A stretch of 10,276 nucleotides of DNA. Origin: Verrucomicrobiota bacterium (GTDB lineage Bacteria > Verrucomicrobiota > Verrucomicrobiia > Limisphaerales > UBA1100). Under the pieces are notes generated by a model. That model was not told where the DNA came from. It saw only the letters and a list, made by a program, of their open reading frames with translations, and made no database searches. The translations under genes were made by a program, and so were the position numbers. This document shows, piece by piece, positions 1 through 6,395 of the stretch (position 1 is its first letter; the number at the start of each line of letters is the position of its first letter). The stretch spans positions 1 through 10,276 of the forward strand of contig JAPKDK010000093.1 in assembly GCA_028872645.1 (NCBI GenBank). The letters are read 5' to 3'.

Positions 1-1338
1 ACTATCCCAACGGATCGAATCAGCCGCATTGATTTTGCTGTAAAGCCCGTGCCGGCCAACGCCAAATCTCACAGCGGGGTGATTGAATTTTCCAATGGCG
101 ACCGGCTCACCGGCGAAGTTTTGGGAATGGAAAACAACAAACTGCGCATCAGCACCTGGTACGCGGGCGAGTTGGCGGTGGATCGCAGCACCATCCGGAC
201 GCTTTCTCCCGGCACCATCACGAGCTCATCATTATACTCCGGACCAGTGACAAAAAAAGGATGGAAGGAAACCCGAACTGGCACTTTGGGTTGGAATTTT
301 TCCGATGGCGGTTTCGAATCCACTGCAAGCGGGCCGGTCATCGGGCGCAGTTTCCCAAAAATGCCCGCCAAAGCACGGGTGGAGTTTGACCTAGAATGGA
401 AACGCGGCAGCCCCAGCGTTTACGTCGGGTTTATGACTGACAACCTCACCTCCTACAGCGGAGGCAATTGCTACAGCATTCGGCTCACTGGCAGTTCCGT
501 GTATATTTATCGCTATGCAAAAGTAGGTGGTGGCATCCGCAGCCAACGCCTGCAACCTTCCAGCCGAAGCTACAGTTTTGGAATCGGCCCTAAAAAAGTG
601 CGCATCGCCCTCTGCCATGATACATCCAAAAAGAAGGTCGCCGTCATCGTCAATGGTAAACTTGTTGGTGAATGGAATGACACCATGGCCGCAGCCCCTC
701 CCTTAAGCAATGGCCTGAATTTCTCCTCACGCACCAGCAACCCCATGCGCATCAGCCGTATCACCATCAGTGAGTGGAGCGGCAACCTGCCGGGCACGGG
801 TAACGTAGCTGCCGCCGCGGGTGCCAAAGAAGATTTTGTGTTATTCGCTAATGACGACAGCATCACTGGGAAACTGCAGGCCATCGGTAATGACGTGATG
901 AAATTTAAGTCCACCGCATTTGGTGACGTAAATATTCCGGTTGGTAAAGTGGGAACAATTCATTTTGCCCGCGACACCCTTGTCACTCCGCCCACGCCGG
1001 CCAACTCGGTGCGCGCCACACTTGCAGGCAGCAGTCGCATCACCGGCGTTATCAAGGCATGGAAAGGCAATCAAGTTACCCTTGGCAGCCCGATCTTTGG
1101 TGAGGCAACATTCGATGCAAACATTTTCCGTAGGGTTGAATTTAATCTGGGCAAGCCTAGAAGTGCTTCAACCCGTCCTGTTCCCCGCACAAATTGGAGC
1201 ACTGTTGTGCAGAGAAACCAGGGCAACATTAAAATCAACGGAGCCAAGCAGCTCAACGGCCGCGAAATACCGCCCCAAATCCTTGAGCGGCTGCAAGAAT
1301 TGCAGGGACGTCAACGCGCCATTCCACGCAAACGATAA
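1..1338 (+). CDS. LamG-like domain and repeat protein, 5' end missing
   Basis: The frame is open from base 1, so the true start lies upstream. A GTG at 49 is only an internal codon: the 16 residues before it (TIPTDRISRIDF...) look like the end of another repeat copy. At least three related repeats of about 45 residues are visible, at bases 76-210, 835-966 and 1009-1149. Each follows a pattern of hydrophobic strand, [ND]-x-[RS]-[IL]-T-G, hydrophobic strand, G-[ED], and a closing strand rich in I, V and F. Between the first and second lies a segment (about 271-783) containing VEFDLEWKRGSPSVYVGF and VAVIVNGKLVGEW. It resembles a concanavalin/LamG-type beta-sandwich such as those in secreted proteins of Verrucomicrobiota and Planctomycetes. 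The C-terminus is basic and Q-rich. Export is likely but the signal peptide is off-window. Function is unknown; carbohydrate or matrix binding is inferred from the fold only. Confidence 0.75.
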   Translation, partial: TIPTDRISRIDFAVKPVPANAKSHSGVIEFSNGDRLTGEVLGMENNKLRISTWYAGELAVDRSTIRTLSPGTITSSSLYSGPVTKKGWKETRTGTLGWNFSDGGFESTASGPVIGRSFPKMPAKARVEFDLEWKRGSPSVYVGFMTDNLTSYSGGNCYSIRLTGSSVYIYRYAKVGGGIRSQRLQPSSRSYSFGIGPKKVRIALCHDTSKKKVAVIVNGKLVGEWNDTMAAAPPLSNGLNFSSRTSNPMRISRITISEWSGNLPGTGNVAAAAGAKEDFVLFANDDSITGKLQAIGNDVMKFKSTAFGDVNIPVGKVGTIHFARDTLVTPPTPANSVRATLAGSSRITGVIKAWKGNQVTLGSPIFGEATFDANIFRRVEFNLGKPRSASTRPVPRTNWSTVVQRNQGNIKINGAKQLNGREIPPQILERLQELQGRQRAIPRKR

Positions 1339-1342
1339 ACTT

Positions 1343-1372
1343 TTGCCCTCCCGCCCCTTCATTTGCTATCCT
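1343..1372 (+). promoter_or_regulatory. Sigma70-like promoter before ubiD-family gene
   Basis: A -35 element TTGCCC (1343-1348) and a -10 element TATCCT (1367-1372) are separated by 18 bases. The -10 carries an upstream TG (1364-1365), making an extended -10. The ATG at 1381 begins 9 bases after the -10 ends, so transcription would start at or just before the start codon and give a leaderless message. Seen directly; activity is inferred. Confidence 0.55.
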
Positions 1373-1380
1373 ACCGCCGC

Positions 1381-2874
1381 ATGGCATGTGAATCACTCCG
1401 TGGGTTTTTGAAACAGCTTGAAGCTGAAGGTGAACTACGTCGCATTAGCGCGCCGGTGGCCACCGAGCTGGAAATCACCGAGGTGGCCGACCGTGAGATG
1501 AAAAAGCCCGGCGGCGGTCAAGCGCTGCTGTTTGAACAACCCACAGTCAACGGCAAACCCAGCCCCTTCCCGCTAGCCATCAACACTTACGGCAGCGAAA
1601 AGCGAATGGCGATGGTGCTAGGCCGCGCCACGGTCCAAGATGCCGCCGCAGAACTCAACAAGCTCGTCAAAGCCAAGCCCCCCACCAGTCTCGGCGAAAC
1701 CTTCAAGCTCCTTGGCGCCGCCCTCGACCTCCGCCACGCCATGCCCAAGAAAGTAAAGAGCGGCCCATGCAAGGAAGTCGTTCACCGCTTCGACGGCAAA
1801 CCCTCCTCAACCCTCAACCCTCAACTCTCAACCCTGTTAAATTTCCCAATTCAGCAATGCTGGCCTCAAGACGCCGGCCGCTTTCTCACTCTTCCCTGCG
1901 TTGTCACTCACGATCCTGACACGGGTGACCGCAACCTAGGTTTGTATCGAATGCAAGTTTTCGATGAACAAACCACCGCGTTGCATTGGCAGTTGCAAAA
2001 AGTTGCTGCCCGCCATGGCCGGCGCTACTACGAAAAAGGCGAGCGAATGCCTGTTAGCGTTTTTCTCGGAGGTGATCCTGTTTACGCCTTCTGCGCCTGC
2101 GCGCCTTTGCCCGACGGACTCGACGAACTCCTGCTCGCCGGATGGCTCCGTCAAAAATCCGTACCGCTCGTCAAGTGCGAGACCAACGATATCGAAGTAC
2201 CCGCCGATGCTGACATCGTCCTCGAAGGCTACGTCGACCCAACCGAACCCCTCCGTGAAGAAGGCCCCTTCGGTGACCATACCGGCTACTACACCCTGCC
2301 TGAGCCTTACCCTGCCTTTCACCTCACCGCCATCACCCATCGCAAGGACGCCATTTATCCGAGCACCATCGTAGGCCAACCGCCAATGGAGGATTTTTAT
2401 CTGGGCGGCGCGAGCGTTCGCCTCTTCCTGCCCATTTTGAAAATGAATTTTCCTGAGTTGGTCGACCTTGCCCTACCCGCCGAAGGCGCCTTCCACAATC
2501 TTGTTTTCGTCAGCATCAAAAAAACCTACCCCATGCAGGCTTATAAAATTATGCACGGCCTTTGGGGCGCGGGGCAGATGATGTTCGCCAAGTACATCAT
2601 CGTGGTTGATGAGGACGTCGACGTCCATAACACCAGCGAAGTCCTCTTCCGCCTCGGCGCCTGCACCGACCCCCAGCGGGATGCCCTCTTTAGCAGAGGC
2701 CCCGCAGATGTGCTGGACCACGCCACTACCGACATCGCCATTGGCACCAAGCTCGGCCTCGACGCCACCCACAAGCTCCCCGGCGAAAGCGGCTTCCACC
2801 GCGAATGGCCACCCATCATTGAGATGGACAATGCCGTTAAAAATAAGGTGGATGATTTGCTCGCGGGTCTATAA
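1381..2874 (+). CDS. UbiD-family prenyl-FMN decarboxylase
   Basis: A 497-residue protein of the UbiD family, cytosolic enzymes that reversibly decarboxylate aromatic or alpha,beta-unsaturated acids using prenylated FMN supplied by a UbiX partner. The family signature is clear: NLGLYRMQ gives the conserved arginine (R190), and PTEPLREEGPFGDHTGYY gives two glutamates five residues apart (E289 and E294), the spacing of the E-R-E catalytic set in Aspergillus Fdc1. Length is normal for the family. The ATG at 1381 is preferred to an upstream in-frame TTG at 1363 because the latter lies inside the promoter. Residues 143-152 are encoded by a tandem heptamer repeat, just before the conserved segment FPIQQCWPQDAG. 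The substrate cannot be read from sequence. Options are a quinone precursor (ubiquinone or menaquinone-type pathways) or an aromatic acid. No ubiX is present in the window. The next gene begins 9 bases downstream. Confidence 0.93.
   Translation: MACESLRGFLKQLEAEGELRRISAPVATELEITEVADREMKKPGGGQALLFEQPTVNGKPSPFPLAINTYGSEKRMAMVLGRATVQDAAAELNKLVKAKPPTSLGETFKLLGAALDLRHAMPKKVKSGPCKEVVHRFDGKPSSTLNPQLSTLLNFPIQQCWPQDAGRFLTLPCVVTHDPDTGDRNLGLYRMQVFDEQTTALHWQLQKVAARHGRRYYEKGERMPVSVFLGGDPVYAFCACAPLPDGLDELLLAGWLRQKSVPLVKCETNDIEVPADADIVLEGYVDPTEPLREEGPFGDHTGYYTLPEPYPAFHLTAITHRKDAIYPSTIVGQPPMEDFYLGGASVRLFLPILKMNFPELVDLALPAEGAFHNLVFVSIKKTYPMQAYKIMHGLWGAGQMMFAKYIIVVDEDVDVHNTSEVLFRLGACTDPQRDALFSRGPADVLDHATTDIAIGTKLGLDATHKLPGESGFHREWPPIIEMDNAVKNKVDDLLAGL
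1807..1834 (+). repeat. Tandem heptamer repeat inside ubiD-family gene
   Basis: Four adjacent copies of the 7-base unit TCAACCC occupy 1807-1834; the third copy has one change (TCAACTC). Translated in frame the tract gives STLNPQLSTL, a low-complexity peptide at residues 143-152. It sits where UbiD proteins normally move directly into the strand before the conserved CWP segment, so it looks like an insertion tolerated in a surface loop. Confidence 0.8.
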
Positions 2875-2875
2875 A
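2870..2875 (+). promoter_or_regulatory. Possible isolated -10 element (TATAAA)
   Basis: TATAAA overlaps the stop codon of the UbiD-family gene and ends 8 bases before the GTG at 2884, the same geometry as the stronger promoter at 1343-1372. No convincing -35 element lies 16-19 bases upstream, so read-through from the upstream promoter is equally likely. Confidence 0.25.
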
Positions 2876-2883
2876 CTTTGCAC

Positions 2884-3912
2884 GTGAAAAACACCCTCAT
2901 TCTTCTGGCCGCGATGGTCATAATGATAATTGTTGGTTGCAAAACCGGTGATTCCGAACCAACCCCAGCTGTGGAGTCGCCCTATCCCAAAGTCAATGTC
3001 ACACCGTGGTTTGAAGTCGATGCATCCTGGCCCAAACGCCCCGCTGGCATTCCGTGGTCGGATATGCCCGGAGTGGCCATTGATGGGACGGGAAATATTT
3101 GGTGCTACACACGCACGCAACCGGCCATCCAAGTCTATTCACCCGATGGCGCTCTGGTCAACAGTTGGGCCACCGAAACCAACAGCGTAGCGCATCAGAT
3201 AAAAATCGACAAAGAGGGTCACATTTGGCTGGCTGACATCGGCTTGCATTTGGTGCGCAAGTTCACGCCCGAAGGCAAGGAACTCATGCACATCGGCACG
3301 CCCGGAGTGGAGGGAAAAGACAATACGCACCTCAACAAACCAACCGACATGGCCATCGCATCCAACGGGGATATTTTTATTTCTGATGGCTACGGAAATG
3401 CCCGCATTGTTCATTGCGACAAGAATGGGAAATTTATCAAAGCTTGGGGAACTCTCGGGAATTCCGACGGGCGCTTCAGCATTCCCCACGCCATCGCCAT
3501 CGACTCAAAGGATCGCATTTATGTGGCTGACCGCAACAATGTGCGCATCCAAATTTATGATACCGAAGCTAAGCTGGTTGATTCGTGGCGAAACATTGTC
3601 GTGCCATGGGGATTTTGCATCACCGAAAACGACGACATTTGGGTTTGCGGATCCTCTCCGATGAAGTGGCGATTTAACCCGAAGTACCCCGGAGCCCCTC
3701 TCGGCTGCCCACCAAAAGATCAGGTGTTTATGCGGTTCCGCCCCAATGGGAAGCTGCTGCAAATGTGGACCCTCCCCAAGGCCACCGATGGCGAGGAACG
3801 CCCCGGCGAATTGAATTGGTTGCATTGTCTCGCTGTCGATAAGAAGGGGAACATTTATGCCGGTGACATCATCGGCAAACGCATGCAGAAATTTGTCAGG
3901 CACATTGACTGA
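2884..3912 (+). CDS. NHL-repeat beta-propeller lipoprotein
   Basis: A predicted lipoprotein of 342 residues. The N-terminus from GTG 2884 has a lysine followed by a hydrophobic stretch ending in a lipobox, IVGC, with the acylated cysteine at residue 19. An in-frame TTG at 2878 would add only two residues. The rest contains NHL-type propeller blades with the recurring pattern 'A/IDx.GxI(W/Y)VAD...V.KF.P.GK': GVAIDGTGNIWCYT, IKIDKEGHIWLADIG, DMAIASNGDIFISDGYGNARI, AIAIDSKDRIYVADRNNVRI, GFCITENDDIWVCG and LAVDKKGNIYAGD. This count fits a six-bladed propeller. Similar proteins are often annotated as NHL-repeat or peptidyl-alpha-hydroxyglycine lyase-like, but I see no evidence for lyase activity. 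A binding or scaffold role at the membrane is more cautious. It lies 9 bases after the UbiD-family gene and 28 bases before the sulfatase, so all three may share a transcript. Confidence 0.88.
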   Translation: MKNTLILLAAMVIMIIVGCKTGDSEPTPAVESPYPKVNVTPWFEVDASWPKRPAGIPWSDMPGVAIDGTGNIWCYTRTQPAIQVYSPDGALVNSWATETNSVAHQIKIDKEGHIWLADIGLHLVRKFTPEGKELMHIGTPGVEGKDNTHLNKPTDMAIASNGDIFISDGYGNARIVHCDKNGKFIKAWGTLGNSDGRFSIPHAIAIDSKDRIYVADRNNVRIQIYDTEAKLVDSWRNIVVPWGFCITENDDIWVCGSSPMKWRFNPKYPGAPLGCPPKDQVFMRFRPNGKLLQMWTLPKATDGEERPGELNWLHCLAVDKKGNIYAGDIIGKRMQKFVRHID

Positions 3913-3940
3913 GCACACTTTACGAACAAACCAACCGCGC

Positions 3941-5272
3941 ATGAAACTTCTAATCACCCTCGCAATAGCATGCCTGTCGCCGATGCTGGCTCAAGGCAAG
4001 CCGAACGTTTTAATTATTCTTGCTGACGATCTTGGCTATGGCGACCTCTCGTGTTATGGCGCGAAAGATTTAAAATCCCCGCATCTCGACGCGCTCATGG
4101 CATCAGGCATACGGTTTGATTCCTTTTACGCAAACTGCCCCGTGTGCAGTCCCACGCGCGCGGCGTTGCTCAGTGGAACGTATCCCGACCTCGTCGGCGT
4201 GCCAGGCGTCATCCGCACTTTCCCCAAAAACAACTGGGGCTGGCTATCGCCCAAAGCCGTTCTGCTCCCAGTGCCCCTCAAAGCCGCCGGATACCACACG
4301 GCTATTGTCGGCAAATGGCATCTCGGCTTGGAATCACCGAACACCCCAAACGAGCGTGGCTTTGATTTTTTTAAGGGCTTCCTTTGCGACATGATTGACG
4401 ACTATTACAAACACCGTCGGCACGGCATCAATTACTTCCGCGAAAACCAAAAGGAAATCGATCCGCCCGGCCACGCGACAGATTTGTTTTCCAATTGGGC
4501 TATCGACTATCTCAACAAACGCAAAGGCAAAGAACAGCCCTTTTTCCTTTACCTCGCGTACAATGCCCCGCACACCCCCATCCAGCCGCCACCGGATTGG
4601 TTGGCCAAAGTGAAGGCGCGGGAAAAAGGCATCGCGGAACCCCGCGCCAAACTGGTCGCGCTCATTGAGCATATGGATGACGGTATTGGAAAAGTCATCG
4701 CCACGCTCAAGGCAAACGGCCAATATGAAAACACGCTCATTATTTTCAGCAGCGACAACGGCGGTCAACTCAGCGTGGGGGCACGCTGCGGCAATCATCG
4801 CGGCGGCAAACAGGATATGTACGAAGGCGGCCTCAAAGTGCCCACATGCGCCGTGTGGCCCGGCAGCATTCGAGCCGGCACGCGCAGCCAACTGGCCGGA
4901 CTCTCGATGGATTTTTACCCCACCGTCTGCGCAGCGGCCGGGGCCAACGTGCCCGCCTACGTGGAGGGCGTGAGCTTACTGCCCACTTTCCTTGGCGAAC
5001 CTCAGAAGCTGGAGCGCGACATGATTTTCTTGCGGCGCGAAGGCGGGCGTCTTTACAACGGCCAGGATTATCACGCTCTGCGCCGGGGCGATTGGAAGCT
5101 CGTGCATAATCGCCCGGACGAACCACTGCAACTTTACCATCTCGGCAACGATCCGCTGGAGAAGAACAATTTGGCCAGCAAAGAACCACGCAAATTCAAC
5201 GAACTGAAAGCCGCCCTCAGTAAACACTTTCAGCGTGCCGGCCAAGTGCCTTGGCAACGGCCATCCAAATAG
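3941..5272 (+). CDS. Exported formylglycine-dependent sulfatase
   Basis: A 443-residue type I sulfatase, which hydrolyses sulfate esters, probably on carbohydrates outside the cytoplasm. A signal peptide (residues 1-17, cleavage near MLA/QG) supports the ATG at 3941; the frame stays open upstream but overlaps the preceding gene. Metal-binding aspartates lie in ILADDLGYGD (D29, D30). The activation motif is CSPTR at residues 69-73, in which C69 would be converted to formylglycine by a separate maturase and R73 supports it. Further active-site motifs are GKWHLG (K125, H127), NAPHTP (H211), FSSDNGG (D272, N273) and RGGK (K290). All expected catalytic residues are present, so the enzyme looks functional. 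The order of motifs resembles the arylsulfatase A / N-acetylgalactosamine-6-sulfatase branch; the true substrate is unknown. No formylglycine-generating enzyme is encoded in the window. Confidence 0.95.
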   Translation: MKLLITLAIACLSPMLAQGKPNVLIILADDLGYGDLSCYGAKDLKSPHLDALMASGIRFDSFYANCPVCSPTRAALLSGTYPDLVGVPGVIRTFPKNNWGWLSPKAVLLPVPLKAAGYHTAIVGKWHLGLESPNTPNERGFDFFKGFLCDMIDDYYKHRRHGINYFRENQKEIDPPGHATDLFSNWAIDYLNKRKGKEQPFFLYLAYNAPHTPIQPPPDWLAKVKAREKGIAEPRAKLVALIEHMDDGIGKVIATLKANGQYENTLIIFSSDNGGQLSVGARCGNHRGGKQDMYEGGLKVPTCAVWPGSIRAGTRSQLAGLSMDFYPTVCAAAGANVPAYVEGVSLLPTFLGEPQKLERDMIFLRREGGRLYNGQDYHALRRGDWKLVHNRPDEPLQLYHLGNDPLEKNNLASKEPRKFNELKAALSKHFQRAGQVPWQRPSK

Positions 5273-5280
5273 TGTAAAGT
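5251..5280 (+). promoter_or_regulatory. Candidate promoter for the luxE-luxC cluster
   Basis: TTGGCA (5251-5256) and TAAAGT (5275-5280) are separated by 18 bases and straddle the sulfatase stop codon. The first downstream ATG (5291) is 10 bases after the -10, so it would be near-leaderless. The preferred ATG at 5351 would instead leave a leader of about 60 bases containing the inverted repeat at 5315-5332. Confidence 0.4.
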
Positions 5281-5314
5281 TACCTTCCGGATGTTGCGGA
5301 AAACCAGCCGGCCA

Positions 5315-5332
5315 ATTGATCCTTGGATCAAT
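5315..5332. promoter_or_regulatory. Inverted repeat upstream of luxE-like gene
   Basis: ATTGATCCTTGGATCAAT consists of two perfect 8-base inverted arms around a 2-base centre. As RNA it could fold into a 7-bp stem with a CUUG tetraloop. It lies between the candidate promoter and the ATG at 5351. It could be a dimeric-repressor operator or a leader hairpin. There is no T-run after it, so it is not a standard terminator. If translation begins at 5291 it would instead be coding. Confidence 0.45.
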
Positions 5333-5350
5333 GGACAAAGTAAAACCGCG

Positions 5351-6391
5351 ATGACATTTTCAACATTCAACGAGGCCGCTGAGGCCGTGTCGCGATTCAT
5401 TCGCAACGGCGAAGGCCGATTTGGCGAACTAGCGCTCGCGCTGTTTACGCTCCAGCTTAAACATGTTCCCGCTTATCGCGATCTCTGCCGCGCACGGCAC
5501 GTTTCCGTGAATCATTGGCGGAAAATCCCGGCCGTCCCAACCACAGCATTTCGAGATTTTGAAATCACCAGCCTTCTGCTCAATGAACGCACCACGGTTT
5601 TTCACTCCAGCGGAACAACCGGCACTGTCTTCAGCCGCCACTGGCATGACTCATCATCACTGGCTGTTTACGAGAACTCACTGCAGTCGTGGTTTCACGC
5701 ACACCTTGCGCCGGAAGATTGCCGCACCCTGTCCCTAACGCCAGCGCCCGCGGAGGCTCCCCATTCATCGCTGGCGCACATGATGTTGACCGTGCAACAC
5801 ACAGCAAATTTTTCCGGAACAAACAGCCCTCGCGGTTGGGAAGTTAATGCCGACACCGCTCAACGCGCCTGCGTCGGGGCGATAGATGGCAACCAGCCGC
5901 TACTCATTATGGGGGCCTCATTTTCTTTTGTGCAATGGTTGGATGGAATGAAGGCCCCCATCGCGCTGCCCACAGGCTCGCGCGTGATGGAAACCGGCGG
6001 CTACAAAGGACGCTCGCGGGAACTTCCGAAATCTGAATTGCACGCATTGATTGCCCAAAAGCTCGGCGTGCGCCCTGACCACATCATCTCAGAATACGGC
6101 ATGTGCGAACTGGGCTCACAAGCGTATGACCGCATCGTTGGCCGGACTGATTGCCCAACATTTACATTCCCCGCTTGGGCACGCATCCGTATTGTTTCTC
6201 CTGAAACCCAAGCCGAAGTTGCGGAAGGCGAAACCGGCTTGTTGCAAGTCTTTGACCTCGCCAATATCCGCTCCGTGTTGGCTATCCTAACCGGAGACTT
6301 GGCGGTGCGACGTGGTGACGGCTTCGAACTGATTGGGCGCGCAACTGCATCCGAACCGCGCGGCTGTTCGCTGGCGTTATCCGAAAGTTAA
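5351..6391 (+). CDS. LuxE-like acyl-protein synthetase
   Basis: A 346-residue member of the LuxE acyl-protein synthetase family within the adenylate-forming superfamily. In bioluminescent bacteria LuxE activates a fatty acid with ATP and passes the acyl group through its own cysteine to LuxC. The phosphate-binding motif FHSSGTTG is at residues 84-91, and EYGMCELGSQAY matches the region where adenylating enzymes contact the nucleotide. A cysteine close to the C-terminus (C339, in RGCSL) is placed like the acyl-accepting cysteine known near the end of Photobacterium LuxE. An alternative ATG at 5291 would give 366 residues, nearer to classical LuxE length, and sits 10 bases after a candidate -10. 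I prefer 5351 because the extra 20 residues look unstructured and would span a palindrome, but this is uncertain. The luxC-like gene starts 4 bases after the stop, strongly implying joint function. The acid substrate is unknown. Confidence 0.85.
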   Translation: MTFSTFNEAAEAVSRFIRNGEGRFGELALALFTLQLKHVPAYRDLCRARHVSVNHWRKIPAVPTTAFRDFEITSLLLNERTTVFHSSGTTGTVFSRHWHDSSSLAVYENSLQSWFHAHLAPEDCRTLSLTPAPAEAPHSSLAHMMLTVQHTANFSGTNSPRGWEVNADTAQRACVGAIDGNQPLLIMGASFSFVQWLDGMKAPIALPTGSRVMETGGYKGRSRELPKSELHALIAQKLGVRPDHIISEYGMCELGSQAYDRIVGRTDCPTFTFPAWARIRIVSPETQAEVAEGETGLLQVFDLANIRSVLAILTGDLAVRRGDGFELIGRATASEPRGCSLALSES

Positions 6392-6395
6392 ACCG

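Noticed and set aside
49..51. GTG as the start of the first gene
   Set aside because: The frame is open to base 1 and the upstream 16 residues resemble the end of a repeat unit, so the gene is cut by the window edge.
941..1411. 156-residue plus-strand open frame spanning the end of the first gene and the start of the ubiD-family gene
   Set aside because: It is out of frame with two well-supported genes, crosses the promoter, and has no protein-like pattern.
3905..3910. TTGACT as a -35 element for the sulfatase gene
   Set aside because: A good hexamer match, but no -10-like sequence lies 16-19 bases downstream.
4334..4891. 185-residue minus-strand open frame opposite the sulfatase gene
   Set aside because: It lies wholly antisense to a gene with complete catalytic motifs and shows no recognisable domain; it is a shadow of GC-rich coding sequence.
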